A DNA stretch of 64,000 nt from Mugil cephalus. Lineage: Eukaryota > Chordata > Actinopteri > Mugiliformes > Mugilidae. Below the pieces are notes generated by a model, which saw only the letters and a program-made list of their open reading frames with translations, ran no database searches and was not told the DNA's origin. This document shows, in pieces, positions 1 through 11,915 of the stretch (its first letter is position 1; each line of letters begins with the position of its first letter). A program made the translations under genes and the position numbers. Location of the stretch: positions 6,961,672 to 7,025,671 of the forward strand of contig NC_061782.1 in the NCBI RefSeq assembly GCF_022458985.1. The letters are read 5' to 3'.

Positions 1-862
1 CTCAGCAAGATAAAACACATAGCTATGATAACTACACCGCGTTGTGGGTTTGTCTGTGTGGCACTGATATAATGTTCATGTATTTTGTTTCACCGCAAAA
101 GCTTGTTTTTGTTTTTTTTTTTCCCACCTCCTCCACTGCTGGCTAAATAATTTTGTTGTTCCACCTCGTGAATGTGCTGATTGAGTCTGTTTTGAAGGAA
201 TTCGCTCCGTTTCGACAACATGGAGGGCTAATAATCAGTCAAATCAATCGTTTTTTTCTTCATAAAAGCATCGCAGGATGTATGAATGTATGAATATATG
301 AATGTGGTGCAGGCGATATGTAAAAAAAAATAAATAAAATGGAAAAAAAAAAACTATCGGCACAAGAAGGATTGTAAATATGTAAAATAAAATAAAAAAA
401 AATAAAAAATACTGCGAGGATGAGGGCGTCGCATCGAGCTCTCGGTCACTCGCTGCAGTTTATTTGCCTGAAGGAAAGCACAGAGTGGAGCGTTACTGAG
501 CACAGGGAGTTTGACGCATTGCCATTTGTGAGGATCATAATGCCTTATGTTAGACGCAGAATTGTGCCTCATTTCACTGTTTTTTTTTTGTTTGTTTGTT
601 TTTGGAGCATCACTGAAAATGCCTCCATGACAATATTTAACGTACTCATGGTTTTTCCCGTTAGTCCTAGTCTCCGCCACAGGGAGAACATGTACTAAAG
701 AACCTGTCTGTTACTGTACCAGTACCTAAAAGTGTGACACAGTGCTTCAACAATAATGATTAATAATCATAAGAATGGACTAGTTTGATAAGACGCACAA
801 CCTGCAACAGGTTTGGTTTGTTTGCTTCAATTTGCAGTGCTGTTACATTGACAATATTAAAA

Positions 863-868
863 TAAAGA
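863..868 (+). terminator. Candidate poly(A) signal of an upstream gene
   Basis: AATAAA occurs in an AT-rich stretch, with a second TAATAAA-like signal about 45 bases downstream. If a plus-strand gene ends left of the window, its mRNA could be cleaved here. No coding sequence is visible to confirm this. Confidence 0.25.
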
Positions 869-1235
869 TACTATACACTGCTGTGACTTCGGTATTATGC
901 AATATTTAATAAACCATTTAAACCACTCGGTGTGACACCTGGTTTGATTTCTGGCAAATACGATTTTTATTTTATTTTTTTGTACATTTCACCAAAAACA
1001 TACCAGTGTTAAAATGATGAATATATGGTATTTAAAGTGCAGACTGACAGCTTTAATTTGAGGGTAGTCACAATCCAAGTGGGAGAAAGGGTGTGGGAAC
1101 TGCACCAGCTTTCATGTAGTGTCGCGTACTTTCGGGCTGAAAAGTGGTTTGACCTGTCACTAAAAAGACGTGGGATATTCCTGCACTATTCCTTCATCAG
1201 TTTAGAAAATCTTCTGGGAAAATATTGCTGTGATC

Positions 1236-1320
1236 CAGGGGCGTCACTAGGTTTTTAAGGGCAGGGGAGGCTCAGCCCCCAGGATGTGAGCGAACGAAGC
1301 GCGTGAGCACAAAATTTCAC
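1236..1320. repeat. Possible DNA-transposon terminus (low confidence)
   Basis: The segment starts with CAGGGGCGTCACTAGG, followed by a G-rich stretch, a GGGG...CAGCCCC pairing block and a GAGCGAACGAAGCGCG segment. CAGGGG is a common hAT-type end, and the CpG-rich core differs from the AT-rich flanks. No matching inverted end was identified, so the family and right border are unknown. Confidence 0.25.
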
Positions 1321-2228
1321 AAACAGCTCACAAAGACTTTAAGAGAATTTATTATTTGTTATCATTTTAGTCTGTTTTAAACACATTGCAACAACAAACA
1401 CAAGTTCCAACAGTGACTTTTTATAACTGATCATCACAGTAATTGTTTGCTCTCAAATAATTTGAAGTCACACAGATTACATGTGTGGCTAAAATAGTTG
1501 CAGTTTCAAGCCCTAAAAAAATATTACTTAATTACTTGAATTAAATTAATATTAATGAGTGGATTGGATAAGGACGCTCTGAAGGGGCTTACACTATGAA
1601 ATGAAGGTAAATTTAGGTAGATTTATGATCATATTTAAGTTATCGTATATAATTACTTATTTAAAATCATATTATCACAAAAAGTGGTTGCAAAAAGTGG
1701 CCTAATGAGTGGTACGTACAAAGATCTAAGGCAGAACTGGTGTTTATAGAGCTTTCCATCTTTTTTTCTGTGAGGAAAGCCAAAGGTGGAGCTGTTTGTC
1801 TGGGTTAGTGCTATCTGATGATCTGTTACAGCACATTGTTTAGGCTACACCCAGCCTAGACCGTTACGGAAAACAATGCTCATAATATTAATAAATGCGA
1901 CGAGACAACTCATCTGACCTCTTTTATTTTCCCATAAATGCTCACGGCTGCTCGTGAGGATGTCAACCAGATGTGTTTCTGCAGCCTAGATAGTCAGTCA
2001 CCACTTTAGCTGATGTTATACATTGTTAATAACATAGTGTACACACACTTTCCACTTTAAAACAAGCTACTCTGCTGGTACTTGAAGTGTCCTGGAAGGT
2101 GCACTCTGAGTCCGCAAGAACGAACGTGTTTCATGCACTCAGTTTGCCCAAGGCCTTTTTTTTTTTTTCTCCTCCTCTCTCCACTTCCAGCAGAGATCCT
2201 CTGGCAGGAATTCACTCTTTGGGAGCGG

Positions 2229-2296
2229 CACATTCCACATCCTGGGATTTAGCTCTTCCATAAATGGTAAGCGTGCATAAAACAAGGTGACGTAAC
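2229..2296 (+). promoter_or_regulatory. SRF/TEAD/CRE-like motif cluster upstream of pdlim1
   Basis: Three motifs lie within about 70 bases. They are a TEAD/MCAT-type CACATTCCA near 2229, a perfect CArG box CCATAAATGG at 2258-2267 (fits CC[A/T]6GG), and a CRE-like TGACGTAA near 2288. The cluster is about 1.6 kb upstream of the pdlim1 ATG. SRF and TEAD commonly regulate actin-cytoskeletal and muscle genes, which fits PDLIM1. Function is inferred from motifs only. Confidence 0.35.
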
Positions 2297-2810
2297 GGCA
2301 GGCCGATATCCCCTAAAACAAACAGCGGAGCTCATCAGAGAGGGGCGAAAAGCGAAGAGGTACCACTCTGCTCGTGTTAGGTGGAAAGTGACGTGTGGTC
2401 GTCGCACACCCTTCAATAAATATATTGAAGTTGCTGTACAATTTTATGAAGAAATGTGACTCATAAAAAAACTTAAAGGCAAATATCATGCTAGTTTTAA
2501 AAAAATATTAAAATTTCAATATCATGTTAAGAATGTGCATATGATAGTTTCAGTTAATATCGTGGTTATTTTAGATGTTGCACCTTGTGGATCCTCTGTT
2601 TATCATTTTTATTTTGTATGTAGGTACAGTTATTTTAATTCATCTCCCAAAAGAGAGAAAACCACAGTTAAAGATTCATTTCCTGGATTTTGTCATTAAT
2701 ATTTACATTTTTGTGATAATACAAATTTTTTTGTCCACAGTAATTGCAAAGTGAAAATCTAATATTGGGACAACCCTAGTTCAAATTTATCTCAGACATC
2801 CACCCACAAC

Positions 2811-2846
2811 ATTATTATTATTATATTATTATTATTATTATTATTA
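2811..2846. repeat. (ATT)n microsatellite
   Basis: About twelve ATT/TTA units with one slip near 2823. Simple sequence; no other role is visible. Confidence 0.9.
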
Positions 2847-3876
2847 GAGATAAGAATATAACATTTAAAATTAAGGCACATGTTGAGCTGCTGTACGGTG
2901 GAGGTGCTACACTGGGGTTCACCAATGAGACTATTTTGTTTTATGGCCCAGAGAAGGGATTATTTTAGCCCATAACTACTCACACAATACAATCAGTTGA
3001 ATGTTGCTTTTGTTTGGCCTTTTGTTAATATTTGTCTTTAGTTCAGATCAATTTTGTTAAGTATTAGTTTGGGTTTTAACAGTGTCATACTTGAAACTTT
3101 GAAAGGTCTCTGTAAATGAATGCACATGTGTACAGGCGTGTCTAAAGCCCAGACTTTGTCGTCGCAGCATTTCTAAAAATAAGACTTGAAAAAAACATTT
3201 TTCGAAGGTTTGTCTGTGATAAGAAGACAAAACAATAGAAGAAGGTATGTGGTTTAAACATCTTCAAAGAGGAGACACAAATAACTGAATGATGTTGTCT
3301 CTTAGGCAGCTCTGCCTATCTTTATTGATCTTCATATCTTAAAGTTTGTTTTTCACCCATTGTTCCTTCTTCATGTTGTCATTTAAATGCATTTTATTTT
3401 CTTTATTTTGAAACCAAATGGTAGCTTTGTGACACAGCAGCGAGAATCAAGTGTCTCGTCATGTTTTGTTGTGTTGTCATTTTTGTGTAAGTTAACTGAA
3501 ATGCTTTTGATTTTCTGTTTCTGTTTCTTTCTAGTTACATAAAACCACCATGTCGTCACTTTGACATACTATAGTCTCTCTTTTTTTTTTTTTTTTTTTT
3601 AGAAAATAACTTGGAGTGACCCATCTCTCTTTTACACGATCCTTTCCGGTCGTCACTTTATCAGAGAGGAAACTTCAAAACCTATTCGTCCAGCTGTAAC
3701 CTGCGGGTCCTCCCCCTCCTCTAAATGCTGTAGTCAGCCTCAAACTTTTTGATCATCGATTTCGGCACATGTCACAAGGAGGAGGAAGTCTGAAGCCAGA
3801 GCTCTGAGGCAGATCTTTCTTTATTCTTTTTTTAAGCGACACGGCACTTTTTTTTTTCCTACTTTTCATCCACGTT

Positions 3877-6800
3877 ATGCCTCTCCGGGTGGTCATGCAG
3901 GGTCCGGGACCCTGGGGGTTCAGGCTGGTCGGAGGAAAGGACTTCGAGCAGCCGCTGGCTATCTCCAGGGTAAGTAATCCTTTAAATATAGTTACACGTT
4001 GTATTGTTAAGACACTGAAACCGCCACCGCCACAACCACCAACACTACCACACCTGGGCTGGTCCAGACAAAGCTCTTACTCTCATTGTTTCCTCGTTAC
4101 TGTTAGAAAACCCGAGTTAGCCGAAGAGTTAACATGAGGCCAGGGCTTTAGATAGCATTAGCCAACAAATAAAGGCTTTATTTTAATTGTAGAACACGTT
4201 TGAGATAATTAAAAAAAAAAAAAACACTTTGAGCTGGTGTTTTTACGTCGAGCCCAATTCAACGTGGTCGTTTTATGAGACATGTAAGCTAATGTGACGT
4301 TAGCCGTTATTTTTTTTAACGTCTTATTGCTTAAAGGAAAGAGAAAAGACAAATAACATGTGGTTTAACTGAATCGTTTGTAAACTAAAGCTCTCATTTC
4401 TCACTTAACATCTATTAATATCAAAATTTAAGCGTGGTACGTGTTGTGAAAATCTAAACCGTTTATCGTCTTGGCATCACCGAGATGTCCGTGAACGCCT
4501 CATTGTTCTTACATTGTTATTTTCAATCATGAAACGATGGAGCTTTTATGGAGCATCTTTCAGGGTAGAGGAGCTAAATGTGACGCTCTTCGTGTGTACT
4601 GTGCCCCGAGTGGAGGCTTCAGCCCCCGCTGTAAATGCTGTAAATCCTATGGCTCCACTCCACCCACGGAAAAGTGATTAGGAATTCCTGGACTGTGCCA
4701 GTCTCAGGGGTTCAGGTCCTTTTTTATCTTGATTGACCTCCAGCTCTGTCCTGCCTGGAAACAGACTCTCTCCCTGCGAGTGGCCCTACCTCTGTTTACT
4801 GTAAACAAATAAATGTGGGTGTGTGTTTGGGGTTGAACAAGGTCACAAGTTTAAGGAACGAAGCCTTGAGAGTGGAACTGAAAACTATTGTCCAGTTATG
4901 TCACTTTCCCATATCTCTAAGACTTCACGACTAAGAAACGTCTTCTTTCCACCTGCAGTCAGGCTGTTGAATGCATATTAATAATTGGCTGGCTGTCTGT
5001 CCCCGTCATACGTATTTAACTGACAAATTTTAATGTTAATTATCCCACTGTTCTCTTTTAAGCGTTTTTTTTATTCTTACGAAACAGTATTTCATTGTTT
5101 CGTATTGCACAAGAACGACAAATTAAAGAAAGAATAAATGATTATACATATTTGATTTATGTGTCCTGTGTTGCAAGTTGGAAAAACTTGAAAGCACTTG
5201 AAATAGTAAAAACATAAGAACTAAGTGAAACAATACTTCGAAAAATTGTTTTATTGTTAGTACGTTTTGTCCACATTGTTGGCGAAACTAAACTGGATTG
5301 AAAAGACAAATCAAAAAAAACCTAGAAAGTACAAAAACGTTTCCCCTAACGACTCCGCCCTCTTGGTTGTAGGTGAACCCAGGGAGCAAAGCAGCCCAAG
5401 TCAACCTGTGCATGGGAGACATAATCTTGGCCATCGATGGGGAGCCGACGGACAACATGACCCACCTGGAGGCCCAGAACAAGATCAAGGGGTGCATAGA
5501 GGAAATGGTTCTCTCCATCGACAGGTAAGCTGTAGCGACATGCGCCGGTCTGCTCTGCGTAGCCACGGGGGCCCTGAACAAACCCGTGAGTAATGCGAGA
5601 CAGCTCAGCCGCAATCCAGGTGTTCAGTGCATGACGGCGTGTTCATTCATCCTTTTGTCTTAACCAAAGTCTGTGAAATGCACGGACACTGCGTTTCTCT
5701 GTCGCCGCGTTGAATCATATGTTTCTTTAGGTAACAGACGGATGTGAGTGCGTCCGTTTGCCTTAAAAGACAATGAATGAGCGATCGAGTGAAGGGTGGG
5801 GTTAAACGGGCACAAGAACATACAGGCTGCGTTGCATTCAAAGACGCACGCCCTGATTGTGTGCAGCTGCATATCTAGAAATAGGGCTGTTGTCTCGCAA
5901 TCCACTTCAAGCTCTTTCTTTTTTCCTTCCTCTCGCTCCTCAGGTCAGAAACCAAACTGTGGTCGCCGCTTTCGTCCGAGGAAGGGAAGGCGCATCCGTA
6001 CAAGATGAATCTTGCATCAGAGCCACGGGTGTGTATGCGCGTGTGTCGACATCGGTGCCGGATGTAGGCCTTTTAAAATCCACTCTATCATTCGGTGGGG
6101 GAAGTCAAATGTGCAGGTAGCCACGCAGCGTCTGCTCCAAGAGTCAACATTTGTCTGTCATTGTGACTGCAAAGGATTGTGGGCTTTTTTTTTTTTTCTT
6201 TTCTTACTGCCAATGATGAAGTCATTGTTTACTTCCCAACAGGAGGTTTCCTAGGAGACGGTAGTTTATCAGCCAAGCTCTGACGCAAGCCTCAGTTCCT
6301 GCCCGGGGTGGAAAGTTGAGGCCAAAGTGTGAATTCATGTAGGAAACCAGGCCCTGTCTGTGTGTCTGCGTGTGTTTCACAGATCGCAAATGTTGTGCGT
6401 TTTTCTCACACACCTAATAACACACGTTTGGAGCACTTGTGTGGTGTTTATCACCTTGTCTTCACTTCAGTTTTTTTATTTTTTTTTTTTACTATTATTT
6501 GTTTAGACTTTAAAGCTGTTGTAACGCGGACGCATGCCGGACGTTTTGACTGGCTTGATATTCTACAATTCAGAGGTCAGGATGCTCGGGGCTATATTTG
6601 GAGGCATTTCCGTGCTCCCGCTGCTGAAGCATGAGCTAGATTTGGTGGTATTTATGTGCCCACTTTGATGGCATGCCAGCGTAATGACGTGTTTGCCTTT
6701 ATAGCCTGTTAGCTGGCTAGGTGTAATTAAGGCAGGATCCCTGGTCAGACATGATCCTGCTAAATGATGTGTGACTCTGTACCAAACTAGAAGCGCCACT

Positions 6801-9800
6801 TTAACTACTGTGTTGGCGTTTTCAGCTGAACAGAGTTTCCAAACGTCGTTCCCGAGAGCTCTTTTTTAGTTAAAACCCCCGTGCTGTCCGTTGCCTGTTT
6901 TGTGCATGATTTAATTTCTCCGACGTCCAACTTTAACTGAAAATCTCAACTTTAACTGAAATGTTCTGTTTGGTTTATACAGGAGGTGAAACACATCGGC
7001 TCCACCCACAACAGGAGCGCCCTGCCTTTCACTGGGTTTGGCTCCAAAGTCGTCACCAACCAGTACAACAACCCCTCTGGTCTGTACTCCTCGGAGAACA
7101 TCAAGGACTTCAACTCGGCCGTGGACGACGTAAAAACCACGGTTACAGCTAATGAGCCCAGCAACACGTTAGTCACGATTTTTTTTTTTTATTATTATTA
7201 TTGTCAATTAGTTACAAATAAGACAAAACAACACCGTTGCCAGTTCAAAAAAGAAACCTGTGTGTCTGCAGGAGTGGGAGTAGTAGAGGAAGAATAAAGT
7301 CCATGTAAATCTGAGTAAGATAATCTCACATCATGAACAATGAATCAAAGGTCTGACCCTCATGATGTGTTCAATGAAACACCTCCTTAAGAAACATGGG
7401 CTGGGCGCCAGTCACAGTGTAACGAATTTCTCCAACACACATAAGTCAAGATTGACCACAAAGACAAAAGCGTCAATGAGTCACCGATAGCGCTTCCTCC
7501 AGAAAAACTAATTATTCTCAGTCTATTGCTGCGTTTCCTTTCCACCGAGAAATGCGCAAAACCTAAATGCATTTCAAGAAACCTCTCAAATATCTAAAGC
7601 TAAAACAACAACGTGAGGTGGTTTTTCAGGCGTATCGATATAAAAGTTTATCGCAAAAGTGCAACAGAAACACTGTTTTCACAATTCCCCCTGGTGACTC
7701 AGGGGTTCGTGTGAAGTTCATCTTCCTCTAAGTGAAGTCTTGCGTGATGAGAATTTAAGAGAATGGTGGGATACAGTGAGCAAAGACTTCACAAGAGTTA
7801 CAGCTCATTTGCAAAACACGTACAAAGTGCAACTTTTTTCGAAATCTAGTTTGGACGGTGTTTTATCTGAAATATTACAAACGCAAACGTCTCAGTAGGC
7901 ATGCATGAAATATATTCTCAATTCATATTTTGATCCATCCTCGGTTTTCAAGGTTTTTTAGCACCGTGTGAGCACATGACACAGATTCTTTACCATAAAA
8001 ACAAAATTTTCTGTTAAACACCAACTGCAATTGCACGTTTTACGCAGCAGGTGTTCTGCGTTTGTCTTCTCCAGATGTTTCTCTGTAATTTGTAAAGTCC
8101 AGTGTGTCTGAGCCTATAAATGTGTCTACTTGCTTACTTGCTCCACTGTTGATGTTTTAGGTCAAAACCTTTGATTGAAATCGGTATTTGGTCAAAGATC
8201 TGGAACATTTGAAATTGGATTCTTAATGCAGCATAATACAACATAATATTTTGTGTGTTTAGTTTGAAATAGATGTGTTATTCTTGACATAAAAGGTTGA
8301 ATAACTTTGTGGGTTTTAATGCCGACTACTCTTTTGTACCAACATCAGGGACAATGAGAAGACAAGGTGTCTGCTTCTCGACAATGCTACGCGCCCAGCG
8401 TGCTGACATACTGACGTGTACACACTTCTCTTTGTAGAGCTCCATCAGATCCATCGAAACCAGGCAAGCGGGCGCCTGTAGCAAATTCTGAGGTCTACAA
8501 GATGCTGCAGGAGAACCAAGAGTCTGATGAGCCTCCTCGACAGTCGGCGTCATTCAAGGTGCTTCAGGAGATTCTCGAGACAGGTAACGGATACTGGCTA
8601 TTATTTAACCCACTGTGGGAGTTTTATTTTGACAATAAACCGATCGGCCGAGACATAAACACCAACGCTGTTGCAGACGAGACACTGGCCGCACCCCATC
8701 GCAGTGACACTCCCTGATAATAGACAAAAAACTCAACTCAAAGAACTCAGCAACAACTCAAAAACATGACCCACAGGACCCAAATACTCCCCCTGAAAGC
8801 GTCCTCACATTCCCTGTTCCTTTGGAGGCTCAAGAAGCTATAAGAATAGGCCGTTTTTAATGTTGCAGCTGATTGTTGTTCCTCAAAAACGTAAATGTTT
8901 CAATATGACATTCATAGGTGACCCAGACAAGCCATCGGGCTTCAGGAGCGTGAAGGCACCGACAACAAAGATCGGATCGTCAGTGGGGAACACGGAGAAG
9001 TTACCAATTTGTGACAAATGTGGATCTGGGATTGTGTAAGTTTTTTTTTTTTTTTTTTTTTGTGATTCTGGTGTTGCACACTGCACATAAGAAGTAGGTC
9101 AGACAGAACAGAGTCGATTACGGCTTCATCTGAGTCCACACCTTCGCCACTGACGCTCAAGTGTCTTCATCTGTACCTTAATTTCACTTTTCTTCATTTT
9201 TTTATTTATTTATTTTTAAAACATTTGAGAAACTGCCAGGATGTGGTGAAATGTTGTGACTCAACCAAAGAGAGTGCTGGGATGTCTCTGTTTGGAGAGT
9301 GTCGCCACCTTGTGGCTGAATCTAGTAAAAGACACAAGATGAACATTTTTTTTCCTGGAGTTCTTTTTTTTGCAATTAATTCTTTTTAATTAGTTATTTT
9401 GCCTTAAATTTACCATATGTACATTGATACTTGAAACCGATATTATGTAATTTATTTCCACTTAATGACTTGGAGGTTAATTGTGCATCCTAAAGCTCTG
9501 TAGGAGATTTAAAATGTGAGATGCTGTATATGACGCAACACAGTATAGCATGACACTGCCTCCTCCATGCACAAAGCCAGATCCAATAAGAAATAATCTG
9601 ACCTCAGCCATATACAGCACCTCAGAATGAACTGGGGACCTTTTAGTAAGGGATTTTCACCCATAACATTACTTTCACAGGCTCTGAATGTGCAAATCCA
9701 GTTCATGAGTTACTGTCTGGATGAAAAATTGAACGCTTTGTTTATCAAGTCTAATGTGATCCTCATATTTTTTCTCTTCAGGGGGATGGTGGTGAAGCTG

Positions 9801-9968
9801 AGGGACAAGTTCCGCCACCCTGAGTGCTACACCTGCACAGACTGCGAGGTCAACCTAAAACAGAAGGGACATTTCTTTGTGGAGGACCAGATTTACTGCG
9901 AGAAGCACGCGCGCGAGCGGGTGACCCCACCCGAGGGCTACGACGTGGTCACCGTCTTCCCCAAGTAG
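3877..9968 (+). CDS. pdlim1: PDZ and LIM domain protein 1 (CLP36/elfin), 7 coding exons
   Basis: Coding exons: 3877-3969, 5373-5524, 5944-6028, 6983-7167, 8438-8583, 8918-9035, 9782-9968. All junctions are GT-AG, phases agree, and they give 321 aa (human PDLIM1 is 329). An N-terminal PDZ domain (residues ~1-85) carries the carboxylate-loop region [13 protein letters not shown]-type motif (~135-156, [15 protein letters not shown]) is the alpha-actinin-binding signature of the ALP/CLP36 family. One C-terminal LIM domain has all eight zinc ligands: C252, C255, H272, C275, C278, C281, C299, H302. The family links PDZ-bound actinin on stress fibres and Z-lines to kinases recruited by LIM. The ZM motif and single LIM also fit PDLIM3, but the exon 5 linker and the ending ([11 protein letters not shown]) match PDLIM1 best. 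The exon 3 donor (GTGTGT) is weaker than the others. Confidence 0.97.
4840..5140 (+). repeat. Probable LINE 3'-end fragment in pdlim1 intron 1
   Basis: The sequence reads like the decayed end of a non-LTR reverse-transcriptase ORF (frame fragments resembling SFFP..AVRLLN), then an AT-rich tail with 'tatttcattgtttcgtattgcacaa' type wording and an A-rich end. This is the usual layout of L2/CR1/Rex-like LINE tails in teleosts. The frame is broken. The family call is from memory of such tails and is not confirmed. Confidence 0.4.
7470..8060. repeat. Possible non-autonomous DNA repeat in pdlim1 intron 4
   Basis: The middle of this 1.27-kb intron reads like a teleost mid-copy repeat rather than unique sequence (phrases such as 'atcgcaaaagtgcaacagaaacac' and 'accgtgtgagcacatgac'). 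The edges carry loosely matching segments around 'gctgcgtttcc' and 'gcagcaggtg'. I see no clean inverted repeats or target duplication, so the borders are approximate. Confidence 0.25.
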
Positions 9969-10430
9969 AGCTGCTCTCTGAGCTTAAACCTGGGACCGCT
10001 GTAGGACACAGCGACGCAATCCAAGACATGATGACATTTAGCTCATGCTACTCCTACGACTAAGACATGTTCTGACGTTACACTTCAGCGCGGTCACTGC
10101 TAGTAGACAGGACAGTAAGGAACTACATGTTCGAAAATGTTGATTTGCACATTATTTTTGGCCTTTAACAGAAAAATTGATGACATTCATTTGTTTTTCT
10201 CTCCCTAAACATAATTTGTATTTGAATCACAGTTCATGTTGGTCTTTGTTCATTTTGTTTTTGTTTTTTTTGAACCACTGAAACAAAACCAGAGTCATTA
10301 TTATCCCTGGAAAAAAAGCTCCATGTTTTCTACAGTTTTTATTAAATAAATACATAGTTTTATACAATGAAATTGCTCCAAAACACTTTTGAATATCATT
10401 GTCAAATAAATATTTTAAACCAATTTTGTT
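9969..10430 (+). other. pdlim1: pdlim1 3' UTR with poly(A) signals
   Basis: Sequence after the TAG stop is AT-rich and non-coding. AATAAA appears near 10345 and again at 10405-10410, the latter followed by a T/GT-rich stretch suited to cleavage. The likely mRNA end is about 10425-10450. The opposite strand has its own AATAAA at 10338-10343, so pdlim1 and neurog3 transcripts may overlap at their 3' ends. Confidence 0.55.
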
Positions 10431-10790
10431 CATAGATTGTTGATTGTGGTGTCTGTGATTGTGATTGACTGTGGGTTAACAGGGGTGCAACGTGGTCATT
10501 AAAGTACTTTGTAACACAAAGAAGTTGCCTTGAATTATAGTTGAGACTTTGAAAAGTTCTTCTGAAAATTAGATTTTCAGCAGCTTCTTTTCAACCTCGG
10601 TCTAAGTGCTTTCAAAGAATAAATGCTCTAATGCTCCTCTATGGGCGCGAGCCTATTTAATGTCTTAATTGGTGACGTCACTGTGGGTGTGCAGTGACTG
10701 GCGAGTGTGACATCACAAGTGCAACTTTTTCAATGTGGCTTTTTTTTTGCTATGGTGGAGTCAAACTAAATGTTTGTACCTCTCGAAAAG
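10431..10790 (-). other. neurog3 3' UTR / convergent intergenic spacer
   Basis: This is the gap between the pdlim1 3' end and the neurog3 stop codon. On the minus strand an ATTAAA at 10656-10661 could serve as the neurog3 poly(A) signal, about 130 bases past its stop. No ORF or repeat is recognised. Confidence 0.4.
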
Positions 10791-11444
10791 TCAATAGTGC
10801 CAAGCATTTCTATGTTCTCCACGTAGTGACGTGAAATAAAAGGTGACGGGGATAGTGGCAGTGGATTCATCTCTGTTGAAGATCTTACAGCTCATCTCAT
10901 CAACAGACGTGGAAGAGTTTCCTGAGCCAAAATCGTCAAATGTCCCGTAGCCACACTCTGCAGATGAAGCTGAGTCCCACCCGGCTGATGAGACGCTGGC
11001 AGGGCTGCTCAGATCAGATCCCAAGGGCAGGAAGTCCTGCGCGTGTCCGTGTTGGTCGGCCATGCGCAGAGTCTCGCTCAGAGCCCAGATGTAGTTGCGG
11101 GCGAAGCGCAGAGTTTCTATCTTGGTCAGCTTCGCGTCTTCGGGCAGCGCTGGCAGGATGCTCCGGAGCACGTCCAGCGCGGAGTTCAGGTTGTGCATCC
11201 TGTGGCGCTCTCTGTCGTTCGCCTTCATTCTGCGTCTGCCCCGCTGCCCAGGCTGCTCGTGTCGCCTGTCGGAGGACACCTCCCCTCCAGCGACAGTCTG
11301 TAGTTTTTGATGGTCACCGGAGTCTCCTGAAGTGCCGCCAACTTCTTTGCGCGTGTTGGGGAGAGTTGGTGAAAACCTGCTGAGCATCACGGCATCCCTG
11401 GACGCGCGCAGGTCATCGAGAGCGCATCTTACTTTTGGAGACAT
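10791..11444 (-). CDS. neurog3: Neurogenin-3, bHLH transcription factor
   Basis: A single coding exon gives 217 aa. The bHLH domain is at ~70-125: basic region [18 protein letters not shown], helix 1 around [10 protein letters not shown], loop [10 protein letters not shown], helix 2 [16 protein letters not shown]. The NARERxRMHxLN-type basic helix and the '[15 protein letters not shown]' helix are typical of the neurogenin subfamily. A Ser-rich acidic C-terminus ends in a Tyr-containing tail. Family role: E-box (CANNTG) binding as a heterodimer with E proteins, driving endocrine progenitor or neural commitment. Human NEUROG3 is 214 aa. The reading frame continues upstream to 11546, but an acceptor (TGTGCAG) sits one base before this ATG, so the extension is intronic. 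I chose neurog3 over neurog1/2 from helix residues, and synteny agrees. Confidence 0.93.
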   Translation of the reverse strand: MSPKVRCALDDLRASRDAVMLSRFSPTLPNTRKEVGGTSGDSGDHQKLQTVAGGEVSSDRRHEQPGQRGRRRMKANDRERHRMHNLNSALDVLRSILPALPEDAKLTKIETLRFARNYIWALSETLRMADQHGHAQDFLPLGSDLSSPASVSSAGWDSASSAECGYGTFDDFGSGNSSTSVDEMSCKIFNRDESTATIPVTFYFTSLRGEHRNAWHY

Positions 11445-11719
11445 CCTGCACACATGAAAGAAATAAAAAGCTTTATCCATCAAGTTGAAAAACAAAGCTG
11501 ATGCATAGCTGCACAGGGCGCTCCAGAAGATTTTGCAATAAAACATTCAAATGATATATTTAAACGTAAATCAATCATTGCTGTGCCACGTGTGATTTCC
11601 ATTATCGCAGCTGAGGTTGTTTGTACTAGATTATTTGCAACACCATTATCCTCATTCTATGTGGAAAACATCAAATAACTGATAAAAACCCTGAGCAGGA
11701 TGGATGTATTTGCACTTAC

Positions 11720-11775
11720 TTTTGTACTCCTGACAGCTGAAGCTCGGTTAAAGAGACAGGCGGTCGTCCTCTGTT
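11720..11775 (-). promoter_or_regulatory. neurog3: Probable neurog3 non-coding first exon
   Basis: On the minus strand a strong donor (AAAA|GTAAGTGC) has its last exonic base at 11720. It pairs with the acceptor ending at 11446, just before the ATG, giving a 274-bp 5' UTR intron (11446-11719). Mammalian NEUROG3 also has an intron in its 5' UTR. The 5' border is estimated from the TATA-like element upstream. Confidence 0.55.
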
Positions 11776-11796
11776 GTAGCTAGAGGCAGCAGACAG

Positions 11797-11915
11797 TGCA
11801 TATATGCATGTGACAGTGAGGGATGGATGCGCATCTCTGTCATTTTTATATGGCCTTTATCTTATCTATCTGCGTCGGTGGCGCCTGAATCAACATCGCC
11901 TGTCAAGTGGCCAAT
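11797..11915 (-). promoter_or_regulatory. neurog3: Putative neurog3 core promoter (TATA, CCAAT, NK2-type site)
   Basis: Reading on the minus strand, a TATA-like CATATATGC (about 11798-11806) lies some 25-30 bases before the inferred transcription start. An inverted CCAAT box (CCAAT on plus at 11911-11915) lies about 140 bases upstream. It directly abuts TCAAGTGG (11903-11910), which matches the NK2 homeodomain consensus. Assignment is by motif and spacing only. Confidence 0.4.

Larger units (their letters stand above)
1..3876. other. Upstream flank of pdlim1, no confident gene
   Basis: No ORF here resembles a known protein, and the short open frames carry no splice context. The first 950 bases are AT-rich. 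They carry AATAAA at about 863 and a TAATAAA-like signal near 908, so they could be the 3' UTR of a plus-strand gene to the left; this is inference. Around 1236 a repeat-like sequence begins with CAGGGGCGTCACTAGG. The stretch 2450-2780 is AT-rich and ends with a phrase (tgggacaaccctag) that I associate with fish interspersed repeats. An ATT microsatellite follows at 2811. A regulatory-motif cluster lies at 2229-2296. The probable pdlim1 promoter and 5' UTR occupy the last few hundred bases, including a poly-T run at about 3580-3600. Confidence 0.5.

Noticed and set aside
5288..5614. Minus-strand 108-codon frame
   Set aside because: Antisense shadow of pdlim1 exon 2.
10940..11383. 147-codon plus-strand open frame and smaller neighbours
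   Set aside because: Antisense shadow of the GC-rich neurog3 coding exon; no domain and no splice context.
11445..11546. N-terminal extension of neurog3 (34 residues from an upstream ATG)
   Set aside because: A good acceptor lies one base before the ATG at 11444 and a matching donor at 11719, so this stretch is a 5' UTR intron.
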